64,000 nt of DNA from an uncultured Coriobacteriia bacterium (GTDB lineage: Bacteria; Actinomycetota; Coriobacteriia; Coriobacteriales; QAMH01): contig CAOKAE010000007.1 of the NCBI GenBank assembly GCA_948466335.1, positions 1 to 64,000 of the forward strand, written 5' to 3'. Shown here piece by piece: positions 29,972 to 38,531 of the stretch. Below the pieces are notes generated by a model. The model did not search any database. It saw only the letters and a program-made list of their open reading frames with translations, and had not been told where the DNA came from. Within the stretch, counting starts at the first letter, position 1. Every line of letters starts with the position of its first letter. The position numbers and the translations under genes are program-made.

Positions 29972-31425
29972 TGGTTCTCTCCTTCATGCGACGGCGCGCA
30001 CGGCGCCTGGGCCTCGATGGTGAACGGGGAAGTCGATACGATGGAAAGCGTGCCGCCCACGCGCGCGAGCGTCTGGCGCATCGAGGGGAAGCCTGTGCCC
30101 TCGCGCACCTCTCCGCGCACGGCGGCCCCGTCGTTTTGAACGGAAAGCGTATAGCAACCTGATGATTCGCCCAGGCACACATCGACCCGGTGCGCCTGCC
30201 CGTGCTTGGCGGCGTTGGTCGCAGCCTCGCGGACGACGTCGACGAAGGCGATGGCGACCTCGGGGCGGCAGGGAAGCGGGCCTTCCACTGAAATAGCAAT
30301 TCCCACCAGGGAAAACGAGCTCTCAATTGCGCGAAGGGCGCTCTCGGCGTCGATGTCGTCGGGCTCGGCGAGGTCTTCCACGACCGTGCGGGCGAGATCG
30401 ACCACGCACGCAAGCTTCTCGGGGTCGTCGTCTTCCAGATAGCGGTGGAGGATGGACAGGCGCTGGCCGACGGTGTCGTGCACGCGCGAGCGCATGCGCA
30501 AGATCGCCTCGTTGCGCGAGACCTCGCGCGCGTTCTCGACGGCCGCGACAAGCTCGGTGTTCGCCACATCGAGAAAATGGTTCATGCGCTCGATGTCGGA
30601 GTTGATAGACTCCTCCTCGGTCACGTCGAAGGCCACCATCCGGCGGTACTCCTTGTGGCCGAGCCGCACCCGGTCGCGCATGAAAAGCCGCGTTTCATCG
30701 GGGGATATCTCAAGACGAATGCCTTCCGGCAAAACCGCGTCCGCGCTCCCTTCCGCCTTGTTCGCGGCCTTCTCAAGGTCATCCCACACCCCGCGCGTCT
30801 CGGCAAGGTCGCCCGCAAAACCGAGCGCCGTCAAACACGAGCGCATCGATTCGTTCATGAAGAGGATGCGCCCCTCGTCATCGGCGCAGATGACACCCTC
30901 GGGCAGTGCCCGAATGGAATCGATGATCGACAAACGCGAAACGGAGCGCCGCCCGGCGCGCACATCGAGGGTTAGCGCAGCTCCCACGCGGAAGACGAAG
31001 AACGCTGCGTCGCCGATGAGGAGATACGGCACCAGATGACCCAGCACGTCGATGAACGGCGGGGTGATAAGCGCTAAAAGGGCGATCTCGCTTGTCATGA
31101 TGGGGCGTCGGTACGCGATCGCCAGCGCAAGTCCCAAAAGCGCCGCCGCAGCGTCTATCCACAGAAGCGATTCAATGGGGAACGAGAACGCCTTCAGGCA
31201 GAAAAGCGCGACGCCGTAGCCACTGTGGACGCTGTTCGCCGTGCCCGCCGCAAGCAGCAGATGCACGAATAGCAGCACCTCGTAGAGCTTGATAAACGAG
31301 AAGGGGCGCGCGCCGCGGCGCGTCGAGAGGAAGAGCACATGGAGCAGCTGGCCTCCCGCGACGATGTAGAACGAGACCACGAGCGCAACGATTACGGGGG
31401 TATCAAGTTCGAAGAGAAATCCCAT
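29968..31425 (-). CDS. 7TM sensor histidine kinase (HisKA_3 type)
   Basis: A 485-residue kinase. About seven N-terminal transmembrane helices form a membrane sensor, then a PAS-like domain (EGVICADDEGRILFMNESM). The HisKA_3 phospho-acceptor is RSRVHDTVGQRLS near residue 311. The HATPase has N-box REAATNAAKHG, G-box NDG and GTGFPSMRQTLARVGG. All catalytic boxes are present, so it should phosphorylate the overlapping LuxR regulator. It follows a related 7TM protein with a 4-base gap. Confidence 0.9.
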   Translation of the reverse strand: MGFLFELDTPVIVALVVSFYIVAGGQLLHVLFLSTRRGARPFSFIKLYEVLLFVHLLLAAGTANSVHSGYGVALFCLKAFSFPIESLLWIDAAAALLGLALAIAYRRPIMTSEIALLALITPPFIDVLGHLVPYLLIGDAAFFVFRVGAALTLDVRAGRRSVSRLSIIDSIRALPEGVICADDEGRILFMNESMRSCLTALGFAGDLAETRGVWDDLEKAANKAEGSADAVLPEGIRLEISPDETRLFMRDRVRLGHKEYRRMVAFDVTEEESINSDIERMNHFLDVANTELVAAVENAREVSRNEAILRMRSRVHDTVGQRLSILHRYLEDDDPEKLACVVDLARTVVEDLAEPDDIDAESALRAIESSFSLVGIAISVEGPLPCRPEVAIAFVDVVREAATNAAKHGQAHRVDVCLGESSGCYTLSVQNDGAAVRGEVREGTGFPSMRQTLARVGGTLSIVSTSPFTIEAQAPCAPSHEGENQ

Positions 31426-31429
31426 GCGA

Positions 31430-33187
31430 TCACCTTCCCCCGAGCGAAACCGAGAGGCTCACGCTGTCGCTCGACGTTTCCAACGTGAAGGCCGCATGTT
31501 GCGCAATCAGCGATTTCCGCAGCTCATCGAGCGATTCCTGGAATCTTGGCCCTGCGGCGCCGTCCGATTCAAGCGCGGCGCGCATCGCCACCTCGCCCGA
31601 CTTCCCATCGCGCACGAACAGCATAAGAACAGGGTTTCTCGCCGAGAAGGCCGCCGCCGCGAAGTCGTAGAGGCAGTCGTAGAGCACGCTCACCGTGGCC
31701 GCAGGGAGCACTCCCGACGTTTCCACGAGAGCCGCGCACTCGATGTCGAGCGAGCGCAAATCGGCAGCCGTCTCGTTGAAGACGAGCTCAAGCCGCTCGC
31801 GGTTGAAGTCGGGGTCGCTTTTCTCCGCCAAGATAAGCCCGCCTTTGCGCTTGCAGTACGCGACGAGCAGCTTCACCTCCATGAGCCGCTCGCGGCGGAC
31901 GGCCGCTGAGGCGGGGTCGTTTCCCTGCGGCAGGTCGTCGAGCAACTCGCTTATGCGCTGCGTCTTGCTTTCGAGCGCGCGTTCGATCTCGGCGAACAGC
32001 GCGCGGGCGTCCTCCTGGCGATGGAGGGTCATGGCGAGTTCCCGATCGCGTTTGAGCATGGCGTTCGCGCGACGCAGCTTCGCCTGGCGCTCGGAAAGCA
32101 GGTGCCTGCGCTCATCGAGCGCCGTCATATCCTCGGACAAAAGCGCGTCGCCGCCTACCACCGAGTACACTTTGAACAGCGTCGAGGGGACGGCCGACGT
32201 GCGAAACGACACGATGCCGTAGCGCGGGGTCTCGATTTCTCCGAGCGTCGTTCGCACGGCATCGGGAATCTCGGTTGCGACATCGGTTTGGTAGACGACG
32301 TCTCGCTCGCGCGAGAGGATCTTCAAATCGAAGGGGAGTTTTGCGAAAAATTGGTCATGTCGAGCATACGAGGGAAGAATTCCCAAGTCAAGCGATAGTT
32401 CGAGCGCAACAATGACAATGATGCTATAGACGAGGGCGATGTTCGTCGAGAAAAGCCCCGCCTTGCGAGCGATGAACAGCGCAAAGTACGCCGCGCCCAC
32501 GCCAAGGATGATGGCCATCGGCAGAAAGGCGCTTTTCAGCTGGGTCCGAGCAGCGGGAAATGCCGCCGCGAAAAAGCCCACGTACTGCACAAGCGCCCAT
32601 GCGGTCACGCACCAGTAACCCGCCTGATAGGTATAATCCCTGCTCCAATGCGGATCAGATAAGTCGAACGCGAACACGAGGTGGTGGTAGTTGTTCGTCA
32701 GCACGAGCACGCAGAACACCGCGTCGATAACCCAAGCAATGCTGACAACCCTTCGCCATGCAACATGCCGATCAAGGGCGGCAGCGTGAAGGGCGCTTGC
32801 CAGGAAGAACGTGGGGATGAACATCATCGGCACATAATAGAGGTACCACATGATCGAGGCGGCAAGATCGCTTTTTACGGGGTATTTCAGCAGCACGTCC
32901 AAAAGCCAGGCGGCAAGAAGCGCGGCGATGATCTTCAAATTGCCCCGAATTTTTATGTCCGAACAGCGCAAATGCACGGAGAACCCCCAGGCGACACAGC
33001 CCGAGCCCGCCAAGATCATCAGTCCCGCCGTGCTCGACGGGCCGCTTCCCGGAAGACCGAAGAAGCGGATTTCCGCCTGAGAAGCCAGCTGCACGGCGGC
33101 GAGCACGGCCCCAAGGACGAGGGCGAAGACGGCCCATGCCGCCACTATCCGCCCCTTGAGCGGGTCTGTTCCGCTTGCGCGGCCCAT
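31430..33187 (-). CDS. 7TM histidine-kinase-like protein without catalytic residues
   Basis: A 585-residue membrane protein. The N-terminus has about eight hydrophobic helices like the 7TM part of the next gene. A long helical region (ALDERRHLLSERQAKLRRAN) follows, then a C-terminal part at the position of a HATPase (SVLYDCLYDFAAAAFSARNP). No phospho-acceptor His-Asp/Glu motif, no Asn in the N-box position and no Gly-rich G-boxes are seen. It probably works as a sensor partner or pseudokinase. ATG 33187 follows AGGAGGAAAGGGAG; the longer frame enters a repeat. Confidence 0.78.
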   Translation of the reverse strand: MGRASGTDPLKGRIVAAWAVFALVLGAVLAAVQLASQAEIRFFGLPGSGPSSTAGLMILAGSGCVAWGFSVHLRCSDIKIRGNLKIIAALLAAWLLDVLLKYPVKSDLAASIMWYLYYVPMMFIPTFFLASALHAAALDRHVAWRRVVSIAWVIDAVFCVLVLTNNYHHLVFAFDLSDPHWSRDYTYQAGYWCVTAWALVQYVGFFAAAFPAARTQLKSAFLPMAIILGVGAAYFALFIARKAGLFSTNIALVYSIIVIVALELSLDLGILPSYARHDQFFAKLPFDLKILSRERDVVYQTDVATEIPDAVRTTLGEIETPRYGIVSFRTSAVPSTLFKVYSVVGGDALLSEDMTALDERRHLLSERQAKLRRANAMLKRDRELAMTLHRQEDARALFAEIERALESKTQRISELLDDLPQGNDPASAAVRRERLMEVKLLVAYCKRKGGLILAEKSDPDFNRERLELVFNETAADLRSLDIECAALVETSGVLPAATVSVLYDCLYDFAAAAFSARNPVLMLFVRDGKSGEVAMRAALESDGAAGPRFQESLDELRKSLIAQHAAFTLETSSDSVSLSVSLGGR

Positions 33188-33250
33188 CCGAGCTCCCTTT
33201 CCTCCTCGCACGATCCCCTTTTGTCCAGTATACCCTGAGCACCCTATCAA

Positions 33251-33296
33251 GCGATGGCCGCGCGGCCAACCGAGCCACGTTTTTTGGCCGCATGGC
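33251..33296. repeat. 46-bp direct repeat, copy 1
   Basis: Begins GCGATGGCCGCGCGGCCAAC, continues through GAGCCACG and six T, and ends GGCCGCATGGC. The second copy at 34829-34875 differs only by one extra T. The two flank the DUF4143-type ATPase gene in direct orientation. Confidence 0.9.
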
Positions 33297-33321
33297 TTGG
33301 GAGTGCATCGCCCCGAGTCGG

Positions 33322-34683
33322 TTACAGGCAAAAACCCATGTACAACGGGAGATACACTCGATCCTGCTCGATTTTCATTTGCTTCGGATGCAAAACATAC
33401 TGGGTACCGATTTTCTTGTCGAATCTCCTCTTGAATCGATCGAGCGACGTCGTTCCGTATTGCCTGGGAGATTTCACCTCGACTGGGGAGATCCTTGGCT
33501 TGTTTGCAGCGTTTGAGTAGGGCTTTTGGATCAAGAAGTCGATTTCCATCCGCTCTTCTCCCTCGGCTTTCCCCGACTGAGAGTAGAAGAACAGATTATG
33601 CCCGCTCGCGACGAGCATCTGGGCGACGATGTTTTCCGTGAGCATCCCCTCGTTAATCCCGATTTCCCCGCGAAGCACCGTTCGGTAAACGTTTTCCTCG
33701 ATGCCCAGGTCGTCCGCAAAAGCAAGGCTGACGAGAAGCCCCGTGTCCGCCATGTAGCATTTGAGCGACGTCTGGTCCATGCTGAGCGAAAGGCCCACGC
33801 TCGGATCGCAGGACGCATAGCACAGGTTGGCAATGCGAGCATCCGCCAGCCAGAAAAAAGCCTCTTCGTACGACCGCATACGCGCGCTCTTGTTAATCGA
33901 GCTTAGGGTGAACTTTTTCTCGTGCTTCGACAATTGCCCGGGGATGCCGTCGAGAATCGACATGACCTTGAACTCATACCCTCGAGCAAACCTCGCCACA
34001 TCGTTTCGATAGAGCGATAAAATACGCCTCTTCTCCTTGTCGACAGCAGCAAAGTTCCTTTGAACAGCATAAACGTCCACAGGTTTTGGCATGCCTCCAA
34101 CAAGCATGTATTCTCGTAGTAGCCCCGACGCCTTGCGATGGAGCATATCGGGAAGGGGCTTTAGCTTATCGAACTGGCTTTTGATAAGGTCTGCCAGCTG
34201 TCGTTCCCCCATAGCCCAAAGAAATTCTTCGAAGTCGAGCGGACCGAGCTCGAGCGCCTCTTCCTCAGAGGGAATCACAATATCTGAGACATTCTGCTTG
34301 ATGGATAGCAGCGACCCCGTCTCGATGTAGTCGTAGCGGCCGTCAGCGACAAGATACTTGATAAGACCTCGGGCGGAAGGGCACATCTGGACCTCATCGA
34401 AAACGATAAGGGTATTCCGTTCGTGCAGCTCAACGCCATAGAAGGTTGAAAGATAGAGAAAGAGCGTATCGAGGTCGGCCCGGTACTCCGAAAAGTATCC
34501 CCGCACCTCATCAGGAGCCTGAAAGAAATCAACGATGAGGCAACTTTCGTACTCGTTTTCGCCGAACTCCTTGACAAGGGTACTCTTCCCCACGCGGCGA
34601 GCGCCCTCGATAAGGAGCGCAGTAGCCCCCGAGCTTTCATGCTTCCATTCGAGAAGTCTATCGTATGCTTTGCGTTTCAGCAT
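33322..34683 (-). CDS. AAA ATPase with DUF4143 domain
   Basis: A 453-residue ATPase of the AAA_14/DUF4143 type. The P-loop is EGARRVGKSTLVKEF near residue 25 and Walker B is LIVFDEVQMC. The C-terminal DUF4143 contains MADTGLLVSLAF and an endonuclease-like segment EIDFLIQKP with PVEVKSPR. Such proteins are widespread, often mobile, and of unknown function. ATG 34683 follows GGAGGAA. Its composition is less GC-rich than neighbours, and it lies between direct repeats, which suggests transfer. Confidence 0.88.
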   Translation of the reverse strand: MLKRKAYDRLLEWKHESSGATALLIEGARRVGKSTLVKEFGENEYESCLIVDFFQAPDEVRGYFSEYRADLDTLFLYLSTFYGVELHERNTLIVFDEVQMCPSARGLIKYLVADGRYDYIETGSLLSIKQNVSDIVIPSEEEALELGPLDFEEFLWAMGERQLADLIKSQFDKLKPLPDMLHRKASGLLREYMLVGGMPKPVDVYAVQRNFAAVDKEKRRILSLYRNDVARFARGYEFKVMSILDGIPGQLSKHEKKFTLSSINKSARMRSYEEAFFWLADARIANLCYASCDPSVGLSLSMDQTSLKCYMADTGLLVSLAFADDLGIEENVYRTVLRGEIGINEGMLTENIVAQMLVASGHNLFFYSQSGKAEGEERMEIDFLIQKPYSNAANKPRISPVEVKSPRQYGTTSLDRFKRRFDKKIGTQYVLHPKQMKIEQDRVYLPLYMGFCL

Positions 34684-34700
34684 TGTTCCTCCATTTTTTT

Positions 34701-34785
34701 GCACGACACGCAAAACTATTTGATGAAAGATTAGCACGATGCGCAGAACTTTCATATGCGAAAACTGCACGATGCGCAAAACTAT
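34701..34785 (-). promoter_or_regulatory. Three 19-bp repeats at 33-bp spacing upstream of the ATPase
   Basis: GCACGATGCGCAAAACTAT-like units start at 34701, 34734 and 34767, exactly 33 bases apart (three helical turns), with a half unit near 34756. They end 18 bases before the start codon of the ATPase gene. The spacing suggests a phased binding site, possibly for autoregulation. Confidence 0.65.
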
Positions 34786-34828
34786 GGGATATAAAGACGC
34801 CATTTGCCGCAAGAGCAACTATCTTCCC

Positions 34829-34875
34829 GCGATGGCCGCGCGGCCAACCGAGCCACGTTTTTTTGGCCGCATGGC
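34829..34875. repeat. 47-bp direct repeat, copy 2
   Basis: Matches 33251-33296 apart from one extra T. It lies 146 bases upstream of the ATPase start codon and marks the outer border of a cassette of about 1.6 kb. Confidence 0.9.
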
Positions 34876-35194
34876 ACAACGAAATCGACAACGAAACCGC
34901 GCGGATGGACGTGCATAAAGTACCATGGGGGCGAACGATGAAACTGCAGCCGCCTACGTCGGAGGTCAGCCAATGGCAACTGAATCGGTAAACTACCAGT
35001 CTTCCCGCCATCATGGAGCGAACCGACCTCGTGAGCGATGCCGCGACGGAGTTCTACATCCCCGACGCAATCTAGCTTTGGTAATTCCATCTAGCCCCGA
35101 AGTCACTCCTGATTCGCTCCGGACATGAAAACATTCGTGGTTTTGCGTGGACCGAGCCTGCTGGGTTCGGTCCTAGTTGTATCTGGGATTTGCT
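34876..35194. other. Intergenic stretch with relic iteron copy
   Basis: No gene recognised. Positions 35095-35123 repeat 29 bases of the iteron array at 35848-35876 exactly (CCCCGAAGTCACTCCTGATT then CGCTCCGGA). The two copies lie on either side of the toxin-antitoxin remnant in direct orientation. Confidence 0.6.
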
Positions 35195-35467
35195 TTACAC
35201 GAATTCAATTTTGAGATGCCTGCCCATTCCCTGTGCGAGTCGATGGAGCGTGCCAAGTGTCGGGTTCGTCTCGCCCGTTTCTATGCGGCTGATGGCGTTC
35301 TGTTTCATGCCTGTTTTCCGTGCCAGCTCGGCTTGTGTCATGCCGATGCTTTGCCGCGCTTCAATGAGCGCGAGGCGAAAGCGATACTCGTCCTCGCTGT
35401 CTTCCCATGCGCGGGCGAACTCGGGGTCCGCGAGCTGCTGTTCGATATACTCGTCGAGTGTCGTCAT
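35195..35467 (-). CDS. XRE-family antitoxin (HigA-like)
   Basis: A 90-residue protein with an N-terminal DEYIEQQLADPEFARAWEDS stretch typical of HigA-type antitoxins and a C-terminal HTH (MTQAELARKTGMKQNAISRI). It is intact. Its ATG overlaps the ancestral stop of the toxin gene (ATGA at 35464-35467), so toxin and antitoxin were coupled. The partner toxin is broken, so this is an orphan antitoxin that may still repress its promoter or protect against related toxins. Confidence 0.92.
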   Translation of the reverse strand: MTTLDEYIEQQLADPEFARAWEDSEDEYRFRLALIEARQSIGMTQAELARKTGMKQNAISRIETGETNPTLGTLHRLAQGMGRHLKIEFV

Positions 35468-35740
35468 AGCCCCTTCTCCTTTTGCCTATAGTGGCTTTCC
35501 CGACATCTCTTCGCCTTATCTATTTCCTGTCGAGGAGTTTTTCGCGTCTTTTTGATAAAACCATGCGTAACTACAATCTCTCTCCGGGTATCTGAGCTCG
35601 TTTCCTTTCTCTTGCAGAATAGAAAGGCTTCGAAGCACTTTGACGCGCATCTTTATGTCAAGACTGTCAAGATGGTCGGTCATTGGCTCGTTGCCGTTGG
35701 GTCTTTTGTAGAAAGTGACCTTAAACACTTTTTGTTCCAT
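35464..35740 (-). pseudogene. RelE/HigB-type toxin with internal deletion and frameshift
   Basis: The N-terminal half MEQKVFKVTFYKRPNG to ILQEKGNELRYP is in one frame. The C-terminal part IVVTHGFIKKTRKTP then RQEIDKAKRCRE is in another frame and runs to a stop that overlaps the antitoxin ATG. The usual 40-45 residues between (the strands with catalytic residues) are missing. As read, the first frame ends at 35516 after 74 residues with an unrelated tail. The toxin is therefore inactive. Confidence 0.85.
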
Positions 35741-35847
35741 TTCTACTATATCACACAAATGTTATATGTGCTGAACGAACGCTCGAAGAGGCTCGCCTCG
35801 TCTGATGATATTGCGTTGCAGAGGGGACCCCGTTGAGAAAGATCCTG

Positions 35848-35920
35848 CCCCGAAGTCACTCCTGATTCGCTCCGGATCTGCTCCGAAATCATTCAGGTTC
35901 TCGGGGTGGTTTGCTCGGTT
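35848..35920 (+). promoter_or_regulatory. 11-bp iteron array plus 29-bp block, copy upstream of the secreted protein
   Basis: Four 11-mers in phase (35854-35897: AGTCACTCCTG, ATTCGCTCCGG, ATCTGCTCCGA, AATCATTCAGG) run into a 29-base block (35892-35920, TTCAGGTTCTCGGGG onward). The same arrangement, with the block differing at one base, precedes the surface-protein gene at 41998 in the matching orientation. CATAAT at 35931 could be the -10. Confidence 0.65.
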
Positions 35921-35980
35921 CGTTCTTTCGCATAATCGCTGAACCCAGGGTTCACGTGCCCTGTAATCGCATGCGAAAGG

Positions 35981-37417
35981 ATGGCGTCAGTGACAAGAAT
36001 GAGCGAGTGCAAGAGCGGGACAGCTCTGCGTGCGTTGATGGTTGCCCTGCTCATCATCGCACTGCTTGCGTGCGGGTTACCTACAAGCGTAGCGAATGAA
36101 TGCGCGTGGGGCGATGAGGTAGAGGATGAACCCACCTCCGACATTCAGGAAGATGGTGAGACCGCTGGAGATCAGGATGAGCTCGCTGGTCCCGGTGACA
36201 TTCCTGATGATGAAGAGCCTACGGGCGAGTCCGGGGACACTTCGGGACTCGTCGAACTCAGTGACGAGGAGCGGCGCCTCATGGAGGGCCTTGTAACACT
36301 CGAGGCAAGACTCGATGAGGAGCTCGGCGAGCTTGAGACGGCCAAGGCGAACTTCGATGCCGCGCGTGCCGGCATTGCGCGGGGAGCATCTGCACGCGAT
36401 GCCGTTTTGGGCGCGGGCAAGGATGCTGCCGAACGTATGGAGGAGCTTGACCGGCGCCGCCTCGGCGTTCTGGCACGTATCAGGATGGTCCAAGAAGAGC
36501 TCATGCAAAGCGAGAAATTCGGCGCCGTAGCGCTCATGGCGGGCACATCGGGTGTTGCCGACGTGGAGTTCAGGCACGAGCTGCTCGAACGGCTCGTGAT
36601 TGCCGAGGGCAAGAAGATACGCCAGACGCTGAGCGACCAGAGACGCCTGCGCATCGAGCTGGTCCTTGACGAGGCGAGCGCATGCCATGCGCGTCGGGAT
36701 GCGTGCGAAGCCATGGAGCCGGCCAACAAAGCGGCCTATCAGGTCGAGCGAGGCTGCGCATGCGTGCGGCAATGCGTCAAGGACGTGTGGCTCGCCATCG
36801 AGGGGGTATCGGATGCCCATCTGACACTCGAGAAGGCCGGGGATGCCGCGCTTTTTCATGCAGATGCGGCGTTGGCGGCAGTTGCCGATGCCGAACGGCT
36901 CGTCGGTGCGTGGTATGACGAGGTCGATGCCCATGCGGGTGTGCGGGACGCCGTCTCGTTCGGCGAGGGCATGGACTTCTCGTTACCGGAGGATGAGTTC
37001 GTCGAAGCCTGGGGCTCCGCGATTGAAGCGTTCTATGCAAGCCGCGCCTCGACGAGCGGCGCGATGCCGCTACAAGGTTTTGGGCACGAAATGGCCCTGT
37101 CAGCGTACCGGCATCACGTCGACCCGCGCCTGTGTGCGGCGGTGAGCATTGTCGAGTCCGGTGGCGGCCAGACGTGCATCAGGCCCTTCAACGCCTGGGG
37201 TTGGGGCGCGGCCGATAGTGACCCCTATGGGCTGGCCGTCGAGTGGGGTTCCTTCGAGGAGGCCATCGAAGCCTGGCACAAGGGCATGGTGACGTCCACG
37301 AGCGGACTTGCGACGGCGCCGACCGTGAGCGCCCTGGGCGCCGTATACTGCTCGTCGCCCGCATGGGGCGCGACCGTCATCGAGCAGATGGAGCTCATCA
37401 GCGGCTTCGTGCGGTAG
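35981..37417 (+). CDS. Secreted coiled-coil protein with lysozyme-like C-terminal domain
   Basis: A 478-residue exported protein. A signal peptide lies at residues about 17-40 (ALMVALLIIALLACGLPTSVA). An acidic linker follows, then a long coiled coil (residues about 95-300) as in CwlO-like hydrolases. The C-terminal domain (residues about 370-478) is VDPRLCAAVSIVESGGGQTC with FNAWGWG and EEAIEAWHKGM, resembling transglycosylase/lysozyme-like folds with a Glu in VESGG. It may cut or bind peptidoglycan. ATG 35999 is an alternative start. It lies downstream of an iteron array shared with the surface-protein gene. Confidence 0.72.
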   Translation: MASVTRMSECKSGTALRALMVALLIIALLACGLPTSVANECAWGDEVEDEPTSDIQEDGETAGDQDELAGPGDIPDDEEPTGESGDTSGLVELSDEERRLMEGLVTLEARLDEELGELETAKANFDAARAGIARGASARDAVLGAGKDAAERMEELDRRRLGVLARIRMVQEELMQSEKFGAVALMAGTSGVADVEFRHELLERLVIAEGKKIRQTLSDQRRLRIELVLDEASACHARRDACEAMEPANKAAYQVERGCACVRQCVKDVWLAIEGVSDAHLTLEKAGDAALFHADAALAAVADAERLVGAWYDEVDAHAGVRDAVSFGEGMDFSLPEDEFVEAWGSAIEAFYASRASTSGAMPLQGFGHEMALSAYRHHVDPRLCAAVSIVESGGGQTCIRPFNAWGWGAADSDPYGLAVEWGSFEEAIEAWHKGMVTSTSGLATAPTVSALGAVYCSSPAWGATVIEQMELISGFVR

Positions 37418-37434
37418 TGCGGCGCGCGGTAAAA

Positions 37435-37602
37435 CGGCTTCGGTGCGCGGTTGCAGACTGGCTCTCGCACCCAATCCGGACTGGATGCAATGCCGCGAAA
37501 GAACTCGCGTGCAAAGGGCGCACGCTCAGACACCTTTCGCTAAACCCGCGTTGCATCCAGTCCGAATCTGCTCGAGATGTCTGCAACCGCGCACCGAAGC
37601 CG
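37435..37602. repeat. Structured hairpin repeat between the secreted protein gene and lgt
   Basis: A perfect 24-bp outer stem (37435-37458 with 37579-37602), an inner perfect 14-bp stem (37477-37490 with 37551-37564), a 7-bp stem (GCGAAAG 37495-37501 with CTTTCGC 37534-37540) and a hairpin GCGTGC/GCACGC (37507-37525). Read on the minus strand, its junctions match those of the element at 63601-63791, while the stems differ completely. Confidence 0.85.
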
Positions 37603-37632
37603 ACTGAGACACATCCGTGCTACCATGCCTGC

Positions 37633-38457
37633 ATGCTAAACGAGATTTACCACTCCATTGACCCCGTCCTTTTTGCCATCGGACCCCTTTCCGTGCGCTG
37701 GTACGGGCTTGCCTACGTGATGGGCTTCATAGGCGCGGGTTTTGTCGCGTATCTCTACGCACGGCACTGGAAGCTGCGTTTCACTCCCTACGACACGCTC
37801 GTGTTCGTCTGCTACTGCGCCTTCGGAATCATCATCGGGGCACGCCTTGGCTATTGCCTCTTCTATGGGGATGGCTATTACCTTGCGCATCCCCTCGAGA
37901 TCTTCGCGGTCGCGAACGGGGGCATGTCGTTTCACGGGGGCCTCATCGGCATCGTCATCGCGGGATTCATCTATGCTCGTGTCTACGGCGTCCCCTTCCT
38001 CACGTTGGCCGACCTCGTTTCCTGCGGCGTGCCCCTGGGGCTCTTCTTCGGCCGTTGCGCGAATTTCGTGAACGGCGAGCTTTACGGCGCGCCGACCAAT
38101 TTGCCCATCGGGGTCGATTTCCTCGGGACGGGTGTCATGTACCATCCCTCGCAGCTCTACGAGGCGCTTCTCGAGGGGCTCGTCATCTTCCTCGTCCTCT
38201 TCGCGCTCTCGCGCAAGAACGATCCCCCGCGCCCGCGCGGCTTCTTCCTGGGTACCTTCCTTCTGCTCTATGGCATCTTCCGCATACTGGTCGAGTTCGT
38301 CAGGCTGCCCGACGTTCAGATCGGCTACTTCTTCGGAACCTGGGGCACGATGGGGCAACTTCTCTCGTTGCCCATGGTCATCGCGGGAATCTGTCTGCTC
38401 GTGTGGAGCTGCACGCGCAAGGCACCGCAACGAGGCTTGCCTGCCGACAGGGCATAA
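37633..38457 (+). CDS. lgt: Prolipoprotein diacylglyceryl transferase
   Basis: A 274-residue integral membrane enzyme that adds diacylglycerol to the lipobox Cys of prolipoproteins. Seven helices and the family motifs WYGLAYVMGF, FHGGLIG (catalytic His), GRCANFVNGELYG and YHPSQLYEA are present. ATG 37633 begins the conserved N-terminus, although the frame is open upstream through the hairpin repeat. Lipoproteins encoded here at 26229 and 27554 would be substrates. Confidence 0.95.
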   Translation: MLNEIYHSIDPVLFAIGPLSVRWYGLAYVMGFIGAGFVAYLYARHWKLRFTPYDTLVFVCYCAFGIIIGARLGYCLFYGDGYYLAHPLEIFAVANGGMSFHGGLIGIVIAGFIYARVYGVPFLTLADLVSCGVPLGLFFGRCANFVNGELYGAPTNLPIGVDFLGTGVMYHPSQLYEALLEGLVIFLVLFALSRKNDPPRPRGFFLGTFLLLYGIFRILVEFVRLPDVQIGYFFGTWGTMGQLLSLPMVIAGICLLVWSCTRKAPQRGLPADRA

Positions 38458-38531
38458 GCGAATCGCTACACGAATACCGGCGAGAGTGCTAGAATACTGC
38501 GGTCAATCCAATAGCACGGGAGGATTCATTC

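Noticed and set aside
37243-37632. Extended N-terminus of Lgt from 37243
   Set aside because: That part reads antisense-like sequence over the end of the secreted protein gene and the hairpin repeat; the conserved Lgt N-terminus begins at ATG 37633.
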